Source of the DNA: JADHUC01 sp964617665 | GTDB taxonomy: Bacteria > Planctomycetota > Planctomycetia > Pirellulales > Pirellulaceae | DNA: 10,578 bases | Direction: 5' to 3' | Assembly: GCA_964617665.1 (NCBI GenBank) | Contig: CAZUAH010000490.1 | Coordinates: forward strand, 1 to 10,578 | Shown here: in pieces, positions 5,568 through 10,527 of the stretch | Layout: each line of letters opens with the position of its first letter | How positions within the stretch are numbered: position 1 is the first letter of the stretch | The notes under the pieces: generated by a model | Told to the model about the DNA's origin: nothing | The model's input: the letters and a program-made list of their open reading frames with translations, nothing else | The model's database searches: none | Made by a program: the position numbers and the translations under genes

Positions 5568-6047
5568 ATGCGGCGTGCCATTCTCAGATTCCGCCTGCGA
5601 ACATTACTGCTGGTGGCTCCTGTCCTTGCGGCGCTCATCGGTTTGTGCGCGTCACGCTATTTGGAGTACTCGGCAGACGTTAGCGAACAGCGTGCGCGTG
5701 ACACGCTTTGCCGGAAGACAAATGCACTGGGAGGTGAAGTCTGGGCCAACTTGGTTGGCCTCGATTGCCTCACCGTTCATCTGTCGCAGACTGACACGAC
5801 TGATTCGGAGCTTCGTCGGTTTCTCCCCTACGCCAAAACGTGGTTTGAGAAGCGACGCTATGCCGACTATCTACGCATCAGCGTTGTTGATACTCGAGTG
5901 ACTGCCGAAGGCGTAGATGCATTTCGCCAGGCTTTTCCAGACGGAGTAGTAGTCGGCCTCAACGAGGACACGGTGGTTCGGAAGCCGATTCCGAGGCCCA
6001 GCGTGGCGTTGCTCGTGGATCAACACCTAGTACAAGGCGATCAGTAA
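5568..6047 (+). CDS. FRLR-anchored protein with degenerate LRR end
   Basis: A 159-residue protein. The N-terminus R-F-R-L-R-T-L-L followed by a membrane segment (about 9-27) is the anchor signature typical of many small planctomycete proteins. The C-terminal half contains two leucine-rich-repeat-like strands, DCLTVHLSQTDTTDSELRRF and ISVVDTRVTAEGVDAFRQAF, ending PDGVVVG. These parallel the L-x-L-x-x-T-x-V-T-D-x-G-L-x-x-L units and the terminal A-L-P-x-C-x-V of planctomycete LRR proteins. The canonical consensus is eroded, so the fold is inferred. ATG 5568 lies exactly 6 nt after the -10, predicting a leaderless mRNA. Likely extracytoplasmic and membrane-tethered; ligand unknown. Confidence 0.65.
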   Translation: MRRAILRFRLRTLLLVAPVLAALIGLCASRYLEYSADVSEQRARDTLCRKTNALGGEVWANLVGLDCLTVHLSQTDTTDSELRRFLPYAKTWFEKRRYADYLRISVVDTRVTAEGVDAFRQAFPDGVVVGLNEDTVVRKPIPRPSVALLVDQHLVQGDQ

Positions 6048-6095
6048 TCCGCGAGCACCCTTTGGTCACACACCACTCCGGGCCGGCAGTTCAGC

Positions 6096-6124
6096 TTCCC
6101 CCCGCGCCTCGCGGATGGTAGGGT
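6096..6124 (+). promoter_or_regulatory. repeat-family promoter, copy 9, leaderless layout
   Basis: TTCCCC (6096-6101), CCGCGCCTCGCGGATGG (17 bp), TAGGGT (6119-6124), GGGGGA, ATG at 6131. The region upstream (6056-6090) matches the flank of copy 3 (1689-1719): both read CACC-TTTG-T-ACACACC and then GGGCCGGC. Confidence 0.7.
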
Positions 6125-6130
6125 GGGGGA

Positions 6131-6289
6131 ATGAAGCCGACCCAAGCAACGCGCCCCTTCCAATTCACTCTTCGCCATCAATTTGTGATAGTTGCCGCCA
6201 TCGCATTGTGGGTCGGTGTGCTTTGCTACGAGTGGACAAGAGCCCCGAGTGCTTCAACTCTTCTCGGGCCGCTCTACATGATCTGGTAG
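6131..6289 (+). CDS. 52-aa FTLR membrane-anchor protein
   Basis: A 52-residue reading frame, MKPTQATRPFQFTLRHQ followed by FVIVAAIALWVGVLCY (one membrane segment, about 18-33) and a short polar tail ending YMIW-stop. The F-Q-F-T-L-R-H motif before the membrane segment is the same anchor signature as in the genes at 5568 and 7298. The start is fixed by promoter copy 9: ATG begins 6 nt after TAGGGT, as in three other units. It may be a complete microprotein or the surviving N-terminus of a longer anchored protein cut short by the TAG at 6287-6289. Downstream codons up to the convergent ACP gene give no recognisable continuation. Confidence 0.6.
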   Translation: MKPTQATRPFQFTLRHQFVIVAAIALWVGVLCYEWTRAPSASTLLGPLYMIW

Positions 6290-6338
6290 TCGCGTCAGCA
6301 GCACAGCGTTCACTCGCGGCCAGCCTTGAGAGACGGGG

Positions 6339-6632
6339 CTAGCCGCCCGAACCAGCGAGGAGTTGCAGAACACCGTCGGTCACATTGCCGATGGTCCGCG
6401 CTTTTTCGTCGAATCCATCCGGGATCGATATGTCGAAGTGGTCTTCGATTTCCATAGAGATCTCTACGATGTCCAGACTGTCGCAGCCAAGATCATCGAC
6501 GAGTGCATTGTTCTCCTTGATTTGATCGACCTCCATCCCCATCTGTTCCGCTACGATCTGTGTGACGTCTTGCAGGGCACGATCGCGATCGGGAACGATC
6601 CGACTGGGCGTCTGGCTGTCAGTGTGCATCAT
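6339..6632 (-). CDS. acyl carrier protein
   Basis: A 97-residue acidic protein with the whole ACP fold: helix ALQDVTQIVAEQMG, the loop N-N-A-L-V-D-D-L-G, the phosphopantetheine site C-D-S-L-D with the carrier serine at S52, helix II IVEISMEIEDHFDISIPD, and the last helix NVTDGVLQLL. It should carry an acyl or other thioester-bound group once modified by a phosphopantetheinyl transferase; the partner enzymes are not in the window. GGAG lies 4 nt before the ATG at 6632 and 7 nt before a second ATG at 6629, which may be the true start. It follows the Xre gene by 32 nt on the same strand, so the two are probably co-transcribed. Whether it is the fatty-acid-synthesis ACP or a specialised one cannot be told; the lack of fab genes nearby favours a specialised carrier. 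Confidence 0.88.
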   Translation of the reverse strand: MMHTDSQTPSRIVPDRDRALQDVTQIVAEQMGMEVDQIKENNALVDDLGCDSLDIVEISMEIEDHFDISIPDGFDEKARTIGNVTDGVLQLLAGSGG

Positions 6633-6664
6633 ACTGCTCCTTCTAGATCAAGAAATGGGAAAGG

Positions 6665-7033
6665 CTAGAGATCCACCCCTTCCAGTTCGGCCGCGTTCAT
6701 GGCGACAACGAGCTTTCGGACGGTCGCAAAATCGGGTGTAGTTCGACCACGCTCAATCCGGTTCAGCGTTTCCGGTCGGATGCTGGCACGACGGGCCAAT
6801 TCAGCCTGAGATAGCCCTACTGCCTTCCGACGACGGATTAGTTTGGCGGCCAGCGAGCTCCGATCTATGTCAAAGGCGGGCTCCCTTGTGTCATCCAGTG
6901 GGGCATCCTGGACCGCCTCGACCCCAGCTTTCTGACAAAGCCGGTCAAAAAGCGTCTCCCTCAGAATCACGTAACGAACCCCATCTAGCTCCACGCGTTT
7001 GCAGTCGATCGCCGTCCGTCGTTTCTTGGCCAT
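6665..7033 (-). CDS. Xre-family helix-turn-helix regulator
   Basis: A 122-residue protein. Residues 62-118 are a Cro/C1-type helix-turn-helix: LIRRRKAVGLSQAELARRAS, then IRPETLNRIERGRTTPDFATVRKLVVAM, with the classic S-Q-x-E-L-A and E-x-G-x-x-x-P-x-x-x-T positions. The N-terminal part (about 14-39, VELDGVRYVILRETLFDRLC) resembles the strand-helix start of antitoxin-type Xre proteins, where it would bind a toxin or dimerise. No toxin gene is adjacent; the partner in the operon is an acyl carrier protein. GGAG sits 7 nt before the ATG. A near-perfect promoter overlapping an inverted repeat lies just upstream, so autoregulation is likely. Confidence 0.85.
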   Translation of the reverse strand: MAKKRRTAIDCKRVELDGVRYVILRETLFDRLCQKAGVEAVQDAPLDDTREPAFDIDRSSLAAKLIRRRKAVGLSQAELARRASIRPETLNRIERGRTTPDFATVRKLVVAMNAAELEGVDL

Positions 7034-7059
7034 GGCTGGGCTCCTCGGGGTTTTCTGTA

Positions 7060-7088
7060 ATGGTAGCGAGCATTGAGCTAGATGTCAA
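7060..7088 (-). promoter_or_regulatory. sigma70-like promoter of the Xre-ACP operon
   Basis: On the minus strand TTGACA (7088-7083), a 17-bp spacer and TACCAT (7065-7060). The -35 is a perfect consensus, the best in the window and unlike the TTGGCT/TAGGGT family. The predicted start is near 7053, giving about 20 nt of leader that contains the GGAG site. Confidence 0.7.
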
Positions 7089-7095
7089 TAGCATT
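7070..7095. promoter_or_regulatory. possible Xre operator
   Basis: ATTGA (7072-7076) and TCAAT (7085-7089) form an inverted repeat across the spacer and -35. The flanking AGCATTG is also repeated directly around 7069-7075 and 7090-7096. A regulator bound here would block the promoter. The site is inferred from symmetry and position only. Confidence 0.4.
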
Positions 7096-7235
7096 GCGTT
7101 CTGAAGCACTGCTGTGCGTGGTACCCGACTACGGCTCGCGGTCAGATGGGCGGGGAATCAGTTAGGCGACGACCAGTACAGGCGATCGCCATGCAGTGAA
7201 CAGCCGCTAACCCGCCAGCGGCAGGGACGTTTGGT

Positions 7236-7290
7236 TAGAATGGGCAGAGGAAGCCCTGTATTGCCGATGTTTTGTCGGCCACAAGCAGGA
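7236..7290 (+). promoter_or_regulatory. diverged leader element and possible -10
   Basis: TAGAAT (7236-7241) stands where the family's TAGGGT would be, followed by GGGC-AGAGGAA-GCCC (7242-7256) and the stem GCCGA (7263-7267)/TCGGC (7275-7279). These parallel the GGG...CCC and GGCCGA...TCGGCC leader of promoter copy 7. No good -35 lies 17 bp upstream (CGCCAG). AGGA at 7287-7290 is the ribosome-binding site of the gene at 7298. Confidence 0.45.
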
Positions 7291-7297
7291 CAGCGCG

Positions 7298-7822
7298 ATG
7301 TCAGACATCGAGAATAGCAGCCAACCGGTGAAGCGAGGGAGGTGGCGTTTCACGTTGCGCGAATTGCTGCTGGCAATCGTCGCACTTTCCGCCATCTTCG
7401 CATTGATAGCGCAGTCCAGGCGATTCTCTCAAACGCCCTTTTTCGATAGTTTTGATGGTAACCAAGCGCTGACGGACGCCTGTCGCAAACTTAGCCTTGC
7501 CTATGACCCAGGTGCGCAGGGCAGAAGTACCTCACTTCACACTAGGGCTGCCGTTCGGAGTTTGGACATCGAAATCCGATCTCCCCCTCCCTCAAAGTCC
7601 GGTCAAGTCATTACGGGGCTACGTAGGGAAATCGAATCGGCTCTCACAAAGCACGATTGCCACATTTATGGTCGCGGGTGGTCCGGTGACCTGGACCTGA
7701 GTGACATCGACGATTTTCACTTCGACTACACGCGCGGATCAACACACGGTGACATCTACGTTTCGTCGTTTGCTGGCTCCGGCAAGTCTTGGAAAATCAC
7801 GATACTCATCCATGAGCTATGA
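7298..7822 (+). CDS. FTLR-anchored protein, unknown C-terminal domain
   Basis: A 174-residue protein. Residues 14-21 give the basic G-R-W-R-F-T-L-R-E planctomycete anchor motif, followed by one membrane segment (about 22-38, ELLLAIVALSAIFALIA). The remaining residues (about 45-174) form a soluble, probably extracytoplasmic domain with strand-like stretches (RSLDIEIRSPP, KSWKITILIH), a helix (VITGLRREIESALTKHDC) and an Asp-rich segment (GDLDLSDIDDFHFDY). No family recognised. AGGA 7 nt before the ATG supports this start. Its end overlaps the next gene's ATG by 11 bp, so the two are probably translated together. Confidence 0.65.
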   Translation: MSDIENSSQPVKRGRWRFTLRELLLAIVALSAIFALIAQSRRFSQTPFFDSFDGNQALTDACRKLSLAYDPGAQGRSTSLHTRAAVRSLDIEIRSPPPSKSGQVITGLRREIESALTKHDCHIYGRGWSGDLDLSDIDDFHFDYTRGSTHGDIYVSSFAGSGKSWKITILIHEL

Positions 7823-8096
7823 CGACCGATTCAACCTAGTCGCTGGCCGCGGCGTCGATCCTAGCGATGATGCCGGCTTTGGTCTCGTCTGGAAGATTCG
7901 GCAAAACATGTTCATCCGGTTCCATCAACTAAGTGTCCGTGGCGAGTGTGTAGTGTGTGCTGGCTGCCATAGACAAGAGTTCATCTCGTCATCTTCCCCG
8001 CAACACGTCAGTACGACAGAATGGCGTAGGTTCGTGAGACGGGAATCGGTCAAGGGTACGCATCCTTGTCACTTTCGGTCAGACTATACAGATTGA
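7812..8096 (+). CDS. small Cys-rich protein, possible metal binding
   Basis: A 94-residue soluble protein. A cysteine cluster, C-V-V-C-A-G-C-H (C46, C49, C52, H53), plus a distant C86-H87, could hold zinc, but the spacing does not match a ribbon I can name. The ATG at 7812 is inside the previous gene (its TGA is at 7820-7822), a typical coupled overlap. There is no ribosome-binding site, which fits re-initiation. The same frame is open further upstream (to an ATG at 7701), but that part lies antiphase within the previous gene and is probably a shadow. The next gene follows after about 21 nt. Confidence 0.5.
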   Translation: MSYDDRFNLVAGRGVDPSDDAGFGLVWKIRQNMFIRFHQLSVRGECVVCAGCHRQEFISSSSPQHVSTTEWRRFVRRESVKGTHPCHFRSDYTD

Positions 8097-8117
8097 CTCG
8101 CACGAATGGAGTTTACG

Positions 8118-8888
8118 ATGGATCAGCCAAGTATTCTCGACCATCCGGAGATAAGCGGATCCTATCTGTTCCCGCAATCACGGTTCGTTGACGAGCCGTT
8201 CAATGTGGAAGTCGACGGAGCCGAATTGTGCTGCTACCGGAGAATCACAGATCCGGATCGTTACACCGTCTTCCACTTCCACGGCAACGGCGAGGCTGTC
8301 GCTGACTATATCCCCGACTTGGCCGATGTTTTCGAGAACATGGGCCTCAATTCCTTGTTTGTCGAGTATCGCGAATACGGTGGCTCGACCGGAACAGCCC
8401 AGTTAGTAGCCATGCTTGGCGATGGCGAGGAAGTTATGGCCGCAGCCGGTGTTGTGCCCGAGAAGGTGATCGCCTTCGGGCGTTCTATTGGATCGCTGTA
8501 TGCCATCGAGCTTGCCCATCGTCGTCCGGACATCGCTGGACTCATCCTGGAGAGCGGCATTGCTGATCCTGCCGAACGTTTTCTGATCTACGCAGACCTG
8601 TCAGCTGCTGGAGTAACGATGGATGATGTCCTGGCCGAAGTGAAGCGGCACTTCAATCACAAAAAGAAGCTCGCCGGCTACAGTGGTCCGCTGCTCGTCC
8701 TGCACGCGGGGAACGACAGCCTGATCGACATCTCCCACGCAGAACGGAATCACGAGTGGGCCGGCAGTTCACAGAAGCGGCTACTTCGGTTTCCGCAGGG
8801 CGATCACAATACCATCATGGCTCGGAACGAGACCGAGTATTTCGAGGCCATTGGCCAGTTCGTGCGAGGATTGGACGAGACGACGTGA
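8118..8888 (+). CDS. alpha/beta hydrolase (serine hydrolase)
   Basis: A 256-residue protein with a complete alpha/beta-hydrolase catalytic set: the oxyanion-hole strand-turn F-H-F-H-G-N-G (about 52-58), the nucleophile elbow G-R-S-I-G-S with Ser123, the acid Asp200 in H-A-G-N-D-S-L-I-D, and His230 in G-D-H-N. The H-G-N-G turn and overall order resemble the ABHD17/BEM46-like group of esterases and thioesterases. There is no signal peptide, so it is probably cytoplasmic; the substrate is unknown. ATG 8118 is chosen over ATG 8106 because GGAG inside the first four codons of the longer version lies 6 nt before it. It is the third gene of a tight cluster (7298, 7812, 8118), likely one transcript. 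A 5-bp hairpin follows at 8901. Confidence 0.85.
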   Translation: MDQPSILDHPEISGSYLFPQSRFVDEPFNVEVDGAELCCYRRITDPDRYTVFHFHGNGEAVADYIPDLADVFENMGLNSLFVEYREYGGSTGTAQLVAMLGDGEEVMAAAGVVPEKVIAFGRSIGSLYAIELAHRRPDIAGLILESGIADPAERFLIYADLSAAGVTMDDVLAEVKRHFNHKKKLAGYSGPLLVLHAGNDSLIDISHAERNHEWAGSSQKRLLRFPQGDHNTIMARNETEYFEAIGQFVRGLDETT

Positions 8889-8900
8889 CTGATCGGCGGA

Positions 8901-8915
8901 GTCTCAACTGGAGAC
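8901..8915 (+). terminator. short hairpin after the hydrolase gene
   Basis: GTCTC-AACTG-GAGAC forms a perfect 5-bp stem 12 bp after the stop codon. There is no T-run, only a T-rich stretch (TTGACTTGTTG) shortly after. It is a weak terminator candidate at best. Confidence 0.25.
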
Positions 8916-9378
8916 CGTTGACTTGTTGCTCCACGTCTGAAAGTGTCGCATCGCGTATCGCAGGGCCGCGGCGAAGATGGCTGGTATGAGTTGAGTCAGA
9001 TTAGCGTGACCAAGGGACAGGGCAGGATCGTTGCACAAGCCGTGACGCGATCCGCGGGCAGAAGTCCGGGCGATGGGCAATCGCGTTAGTGGCCGTACTT
9101 CAGACTGGCCCCAACGATTGCCGAGCCACGCCGCCGAAGAATCGCGTCGGCGATCACATTGGCACAACTGTCGAAGCTATTGCTTCCAAGGCATTTTGGC
9201 GTACCGGGAAAGTACGTTGGTCAAGACAGGCTGGAAAGTGATCCGCCGACCGACGGCTACGCGGTGAGGGGTCGTAGTCGGTGCAAATCATCGACACTGC
9301 AAGCCCGTCCTGCCTCGCTACAACGTTCGGCGCCTCGATCCTGATTCGCTGGATCGCACCTGAATGCTGGCAACTGGC
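8916..9378. other. stretch without recognisable genes
   Basis: No reading frame here has a convincing start, codon pattern or recognisable family on either strand. The open frames that exist are short, overlap one another and are low in protein-like features. It may be decayed sequence between the hydrolase cluster and the right-end unit. Confidence 0.5.
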
Positions 9379-9723
9379 GCGTTCATGGGCGCACCAGCGC
9401 CTCTTTATCTTGGAGCGGTCGGGGAGGACTGAGTTCTCCAAGTGCTGTTGCTATCAGAGTTTCGGCGCAGAACGCCACCACTTTCGCTGGAACGTTCATG
9501 GGCGCGGCAACGCCTCATTAACGCCCCGGCTGCAGAATCAACCGGAAAGTGGGGGCATGGGTGCGCAGTCGGTGTCACGTTCATGGGAGGAAATTGCCCC
9601 ATTGATACATCGGCTCAGCAGTTCGCGCAGCGGCTCTAAAGTTTGCATCTGCAATGGCTTGTGTGGTACGATAGCCCAAGTTGACTAGGCACGTTTATTG
9701 GCAGCCAGACGCCTCATTAACAG
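9379..9723 (+). repeat. four imperfect hairpin repeats
   Basis: Four related blocks begin near 9381, 9494, 9579 and 9693. The first three share GTTCATGGG and the fourth reads GTTTATTGG. The first, second and fourth continue through a short stem-loop (GGCGC-ACCA-GCGCC; GGCG-CGGCAA-CGCC; GGC-AGCCAGA-CGCC) to CGCCTC, with CATTAAC added in the second and fourth. The third reads GGGAGGAAATTGCCCC instead. The intervals are 113, 85 and 114 bp. They could be remnants of recombination sites or REP-like elements. Confidence 0.5.
9643..9672 (+). promoter_or_regulatory. possible promoter for the right-end gene
   Basis: TTGCAT (9643-9648), an 18-bp spacer and TACGAT (9667-9672) give a fair sigma70-type match about 120 bp upstream of the ATG at 9795. 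It lies inside the repeat region, upstream of the core-site-like sequence at 9749, so transcription would enter the unit from outside, as in an integron cassette. Weak evidence. Confidence 0.3.
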
Positions 9724-9748
9724 AATCGGGCTGCCCCATGAATTAATA

Positions 9749-9758
9749 GTTAGGTGTC
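9749..9758 (+). repeat. left arm of inverted repeat, integron core-site-like
   Basis: GTTAGGTGTC fits the G-T-T-R-R-R-Y core-site consensus of integron attC/attI junctions. Its exact reverse complement, GACACCTAAC, lies at 10518-10527 and overlaps the stop codon of the enclosed gene. An integron cassette begins with such a core site and ends with its complement as the first arm of attC. A convincing full attC to the left was not found. Confidence 0.45.
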
Positions 9759-9794
9759 AACACTTTCCATTCACTCTCACGTCCGGATTCAATC

Positions 9795-10526
9795 ATGTCC
9801 GAGAATCCTCAATCAGCCGACGAAGAGCAGATCGTGCCCGAAGTAATAGAGGGTGGGTCAATCACTTTCTCCGAATTTGAGCCGATCGCGATTTCTGAGG
9901 CTGTCCATCGCAAAACCACTCAATCTAGCATTTCCTTGACGCTGATCATGATAGGTTCTTGTGTGGTCTTGTTCATTTTCTTCCTCACGAGAGACTACAA
10001 GGAAGCCTCCTCATTGGCTTACCTGGGTGTGGGCCTGGGATTTCTTCTTGTGGTCACGGGCATCGTCATGCTATTCGTGAGACTCAAGACCGCCCGTACC
10101 GAGTCGTCGGAAGACTTGGCCGTAAATGCGACAGATCTCGAAGTTGCTGTAAGGCAGCTCGGAATGAACTACGACATTCTTCGCACACAAGCGACTTACG
10201 GTTTCATTCTTGCAGGTGCATTCATGGCTCTTGGAATCGTAGTAATCTTGCTCGGTTCCGTCGGTGAGATGTTCGGATTAACTCATCAGGGGAGTAACCT
10301 AACAACGATTGCAGGCGTGGTAGTTGAAGTCGTGTCTGGCCTAGGATTGTACCTGTTCAAGCAGACTTTTCAGCAATTGAACACCGTTTCTGATCGTTTG
10401 CATGAAACTTGGAAAGTCTTGACAGCGTTCAGAAAGGCGGACTTACTGCCGGACGAGCAGAGGCCGGAAGTGATGACAAGTTTGATTCAGCGATTGGCGG
10501 GGTTACCCGCGAAGCAAGACACCTAA
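9795..10526 (+). CDS. four-TM protein resembling TRADD-N-associated membrane domain
   Basis: A 243-residue protein. The N-terminal tail (1-43) is acidic and cytosolic-like. Membrane segments lie near 45-64, 76-95, 135-158 and 170-188. Between the pairs is a helical linker (DLEVAVRQLGMNYDILRTQATYG read in two parts), and after the last segment a helix LFKQTFQQLNTVSDRLHETW followed by a helical tail. The second pair with its short loop, the GVVVEVVSGLGLYLF helix and the following Q-Q-L-N...R-L-H helix resembles the two-TM domain described next to TRADD-N domains in predicted bacterial death/immunity proteins. I see no TRADD-N, death or nucleotide-sensor domain here. No Shine-Dalgarno site precedes the ATG. 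The gene sits neatly between the inverted repeats at 9749 and 10518. Confidence 0.6.
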   Translation: MSENPQSADEEQIVPEVIEGGSITFSEFEPIAISEAVHRKTTQSSISLTLIMIGSCVVLFIFFLTRDYKEASSLAYLGVGLGFLLVVTGIVMLFVRLKTARTESSEDLAVNATDLEVAVRQLGMNYDILRTQATYGFILAGAFMALGIVVILLGSVGEMFGLTHQGSNLTTIAGVVVEVVSGLGLYLFKQTFQQLNTVSDRLHETWKVLTAFRKADLLPDEQRPEVMTSLIQRLAGLPAKQDT

Positions 10527-10527
10527 C
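10518..10527 (+). repeat. right arm of inverted repeat, attC-start-like
   Basis: GACACCTAAC includes A-C-C-T-A-A-C, which fits the R-Y-Y-Y-A-A-C start of an attC site, and it is the exact complement of the left arm. The gene's TAA stop is within it, a common arrangement for cassette genes. Confidence 0.45.

Noticed and set aside
7161..7167. GTTAGGC as an integron core site
   Set aside because: It matches G-T-T-R-R-R-Y, but no complementary GCCTAAC or attC-like fold was found nearby, so a chance match is likely.
8904..9167. Minus-strand open frame of 87 codons after the hydrolase
   Set aside because: No ribosome-binding site, promoter or family; it overlaps the hairpin region and competes with equally poor frames on the other strand.
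9154..9688. Overlapping plus- and minus-strand frames in the repeat region
   Set aside because: Their translations repeat (for example SWAHQRL and SWARQRLINA) only because the DNA hairpin blocks repeat, which points to non-coding repeats rather than a protein.
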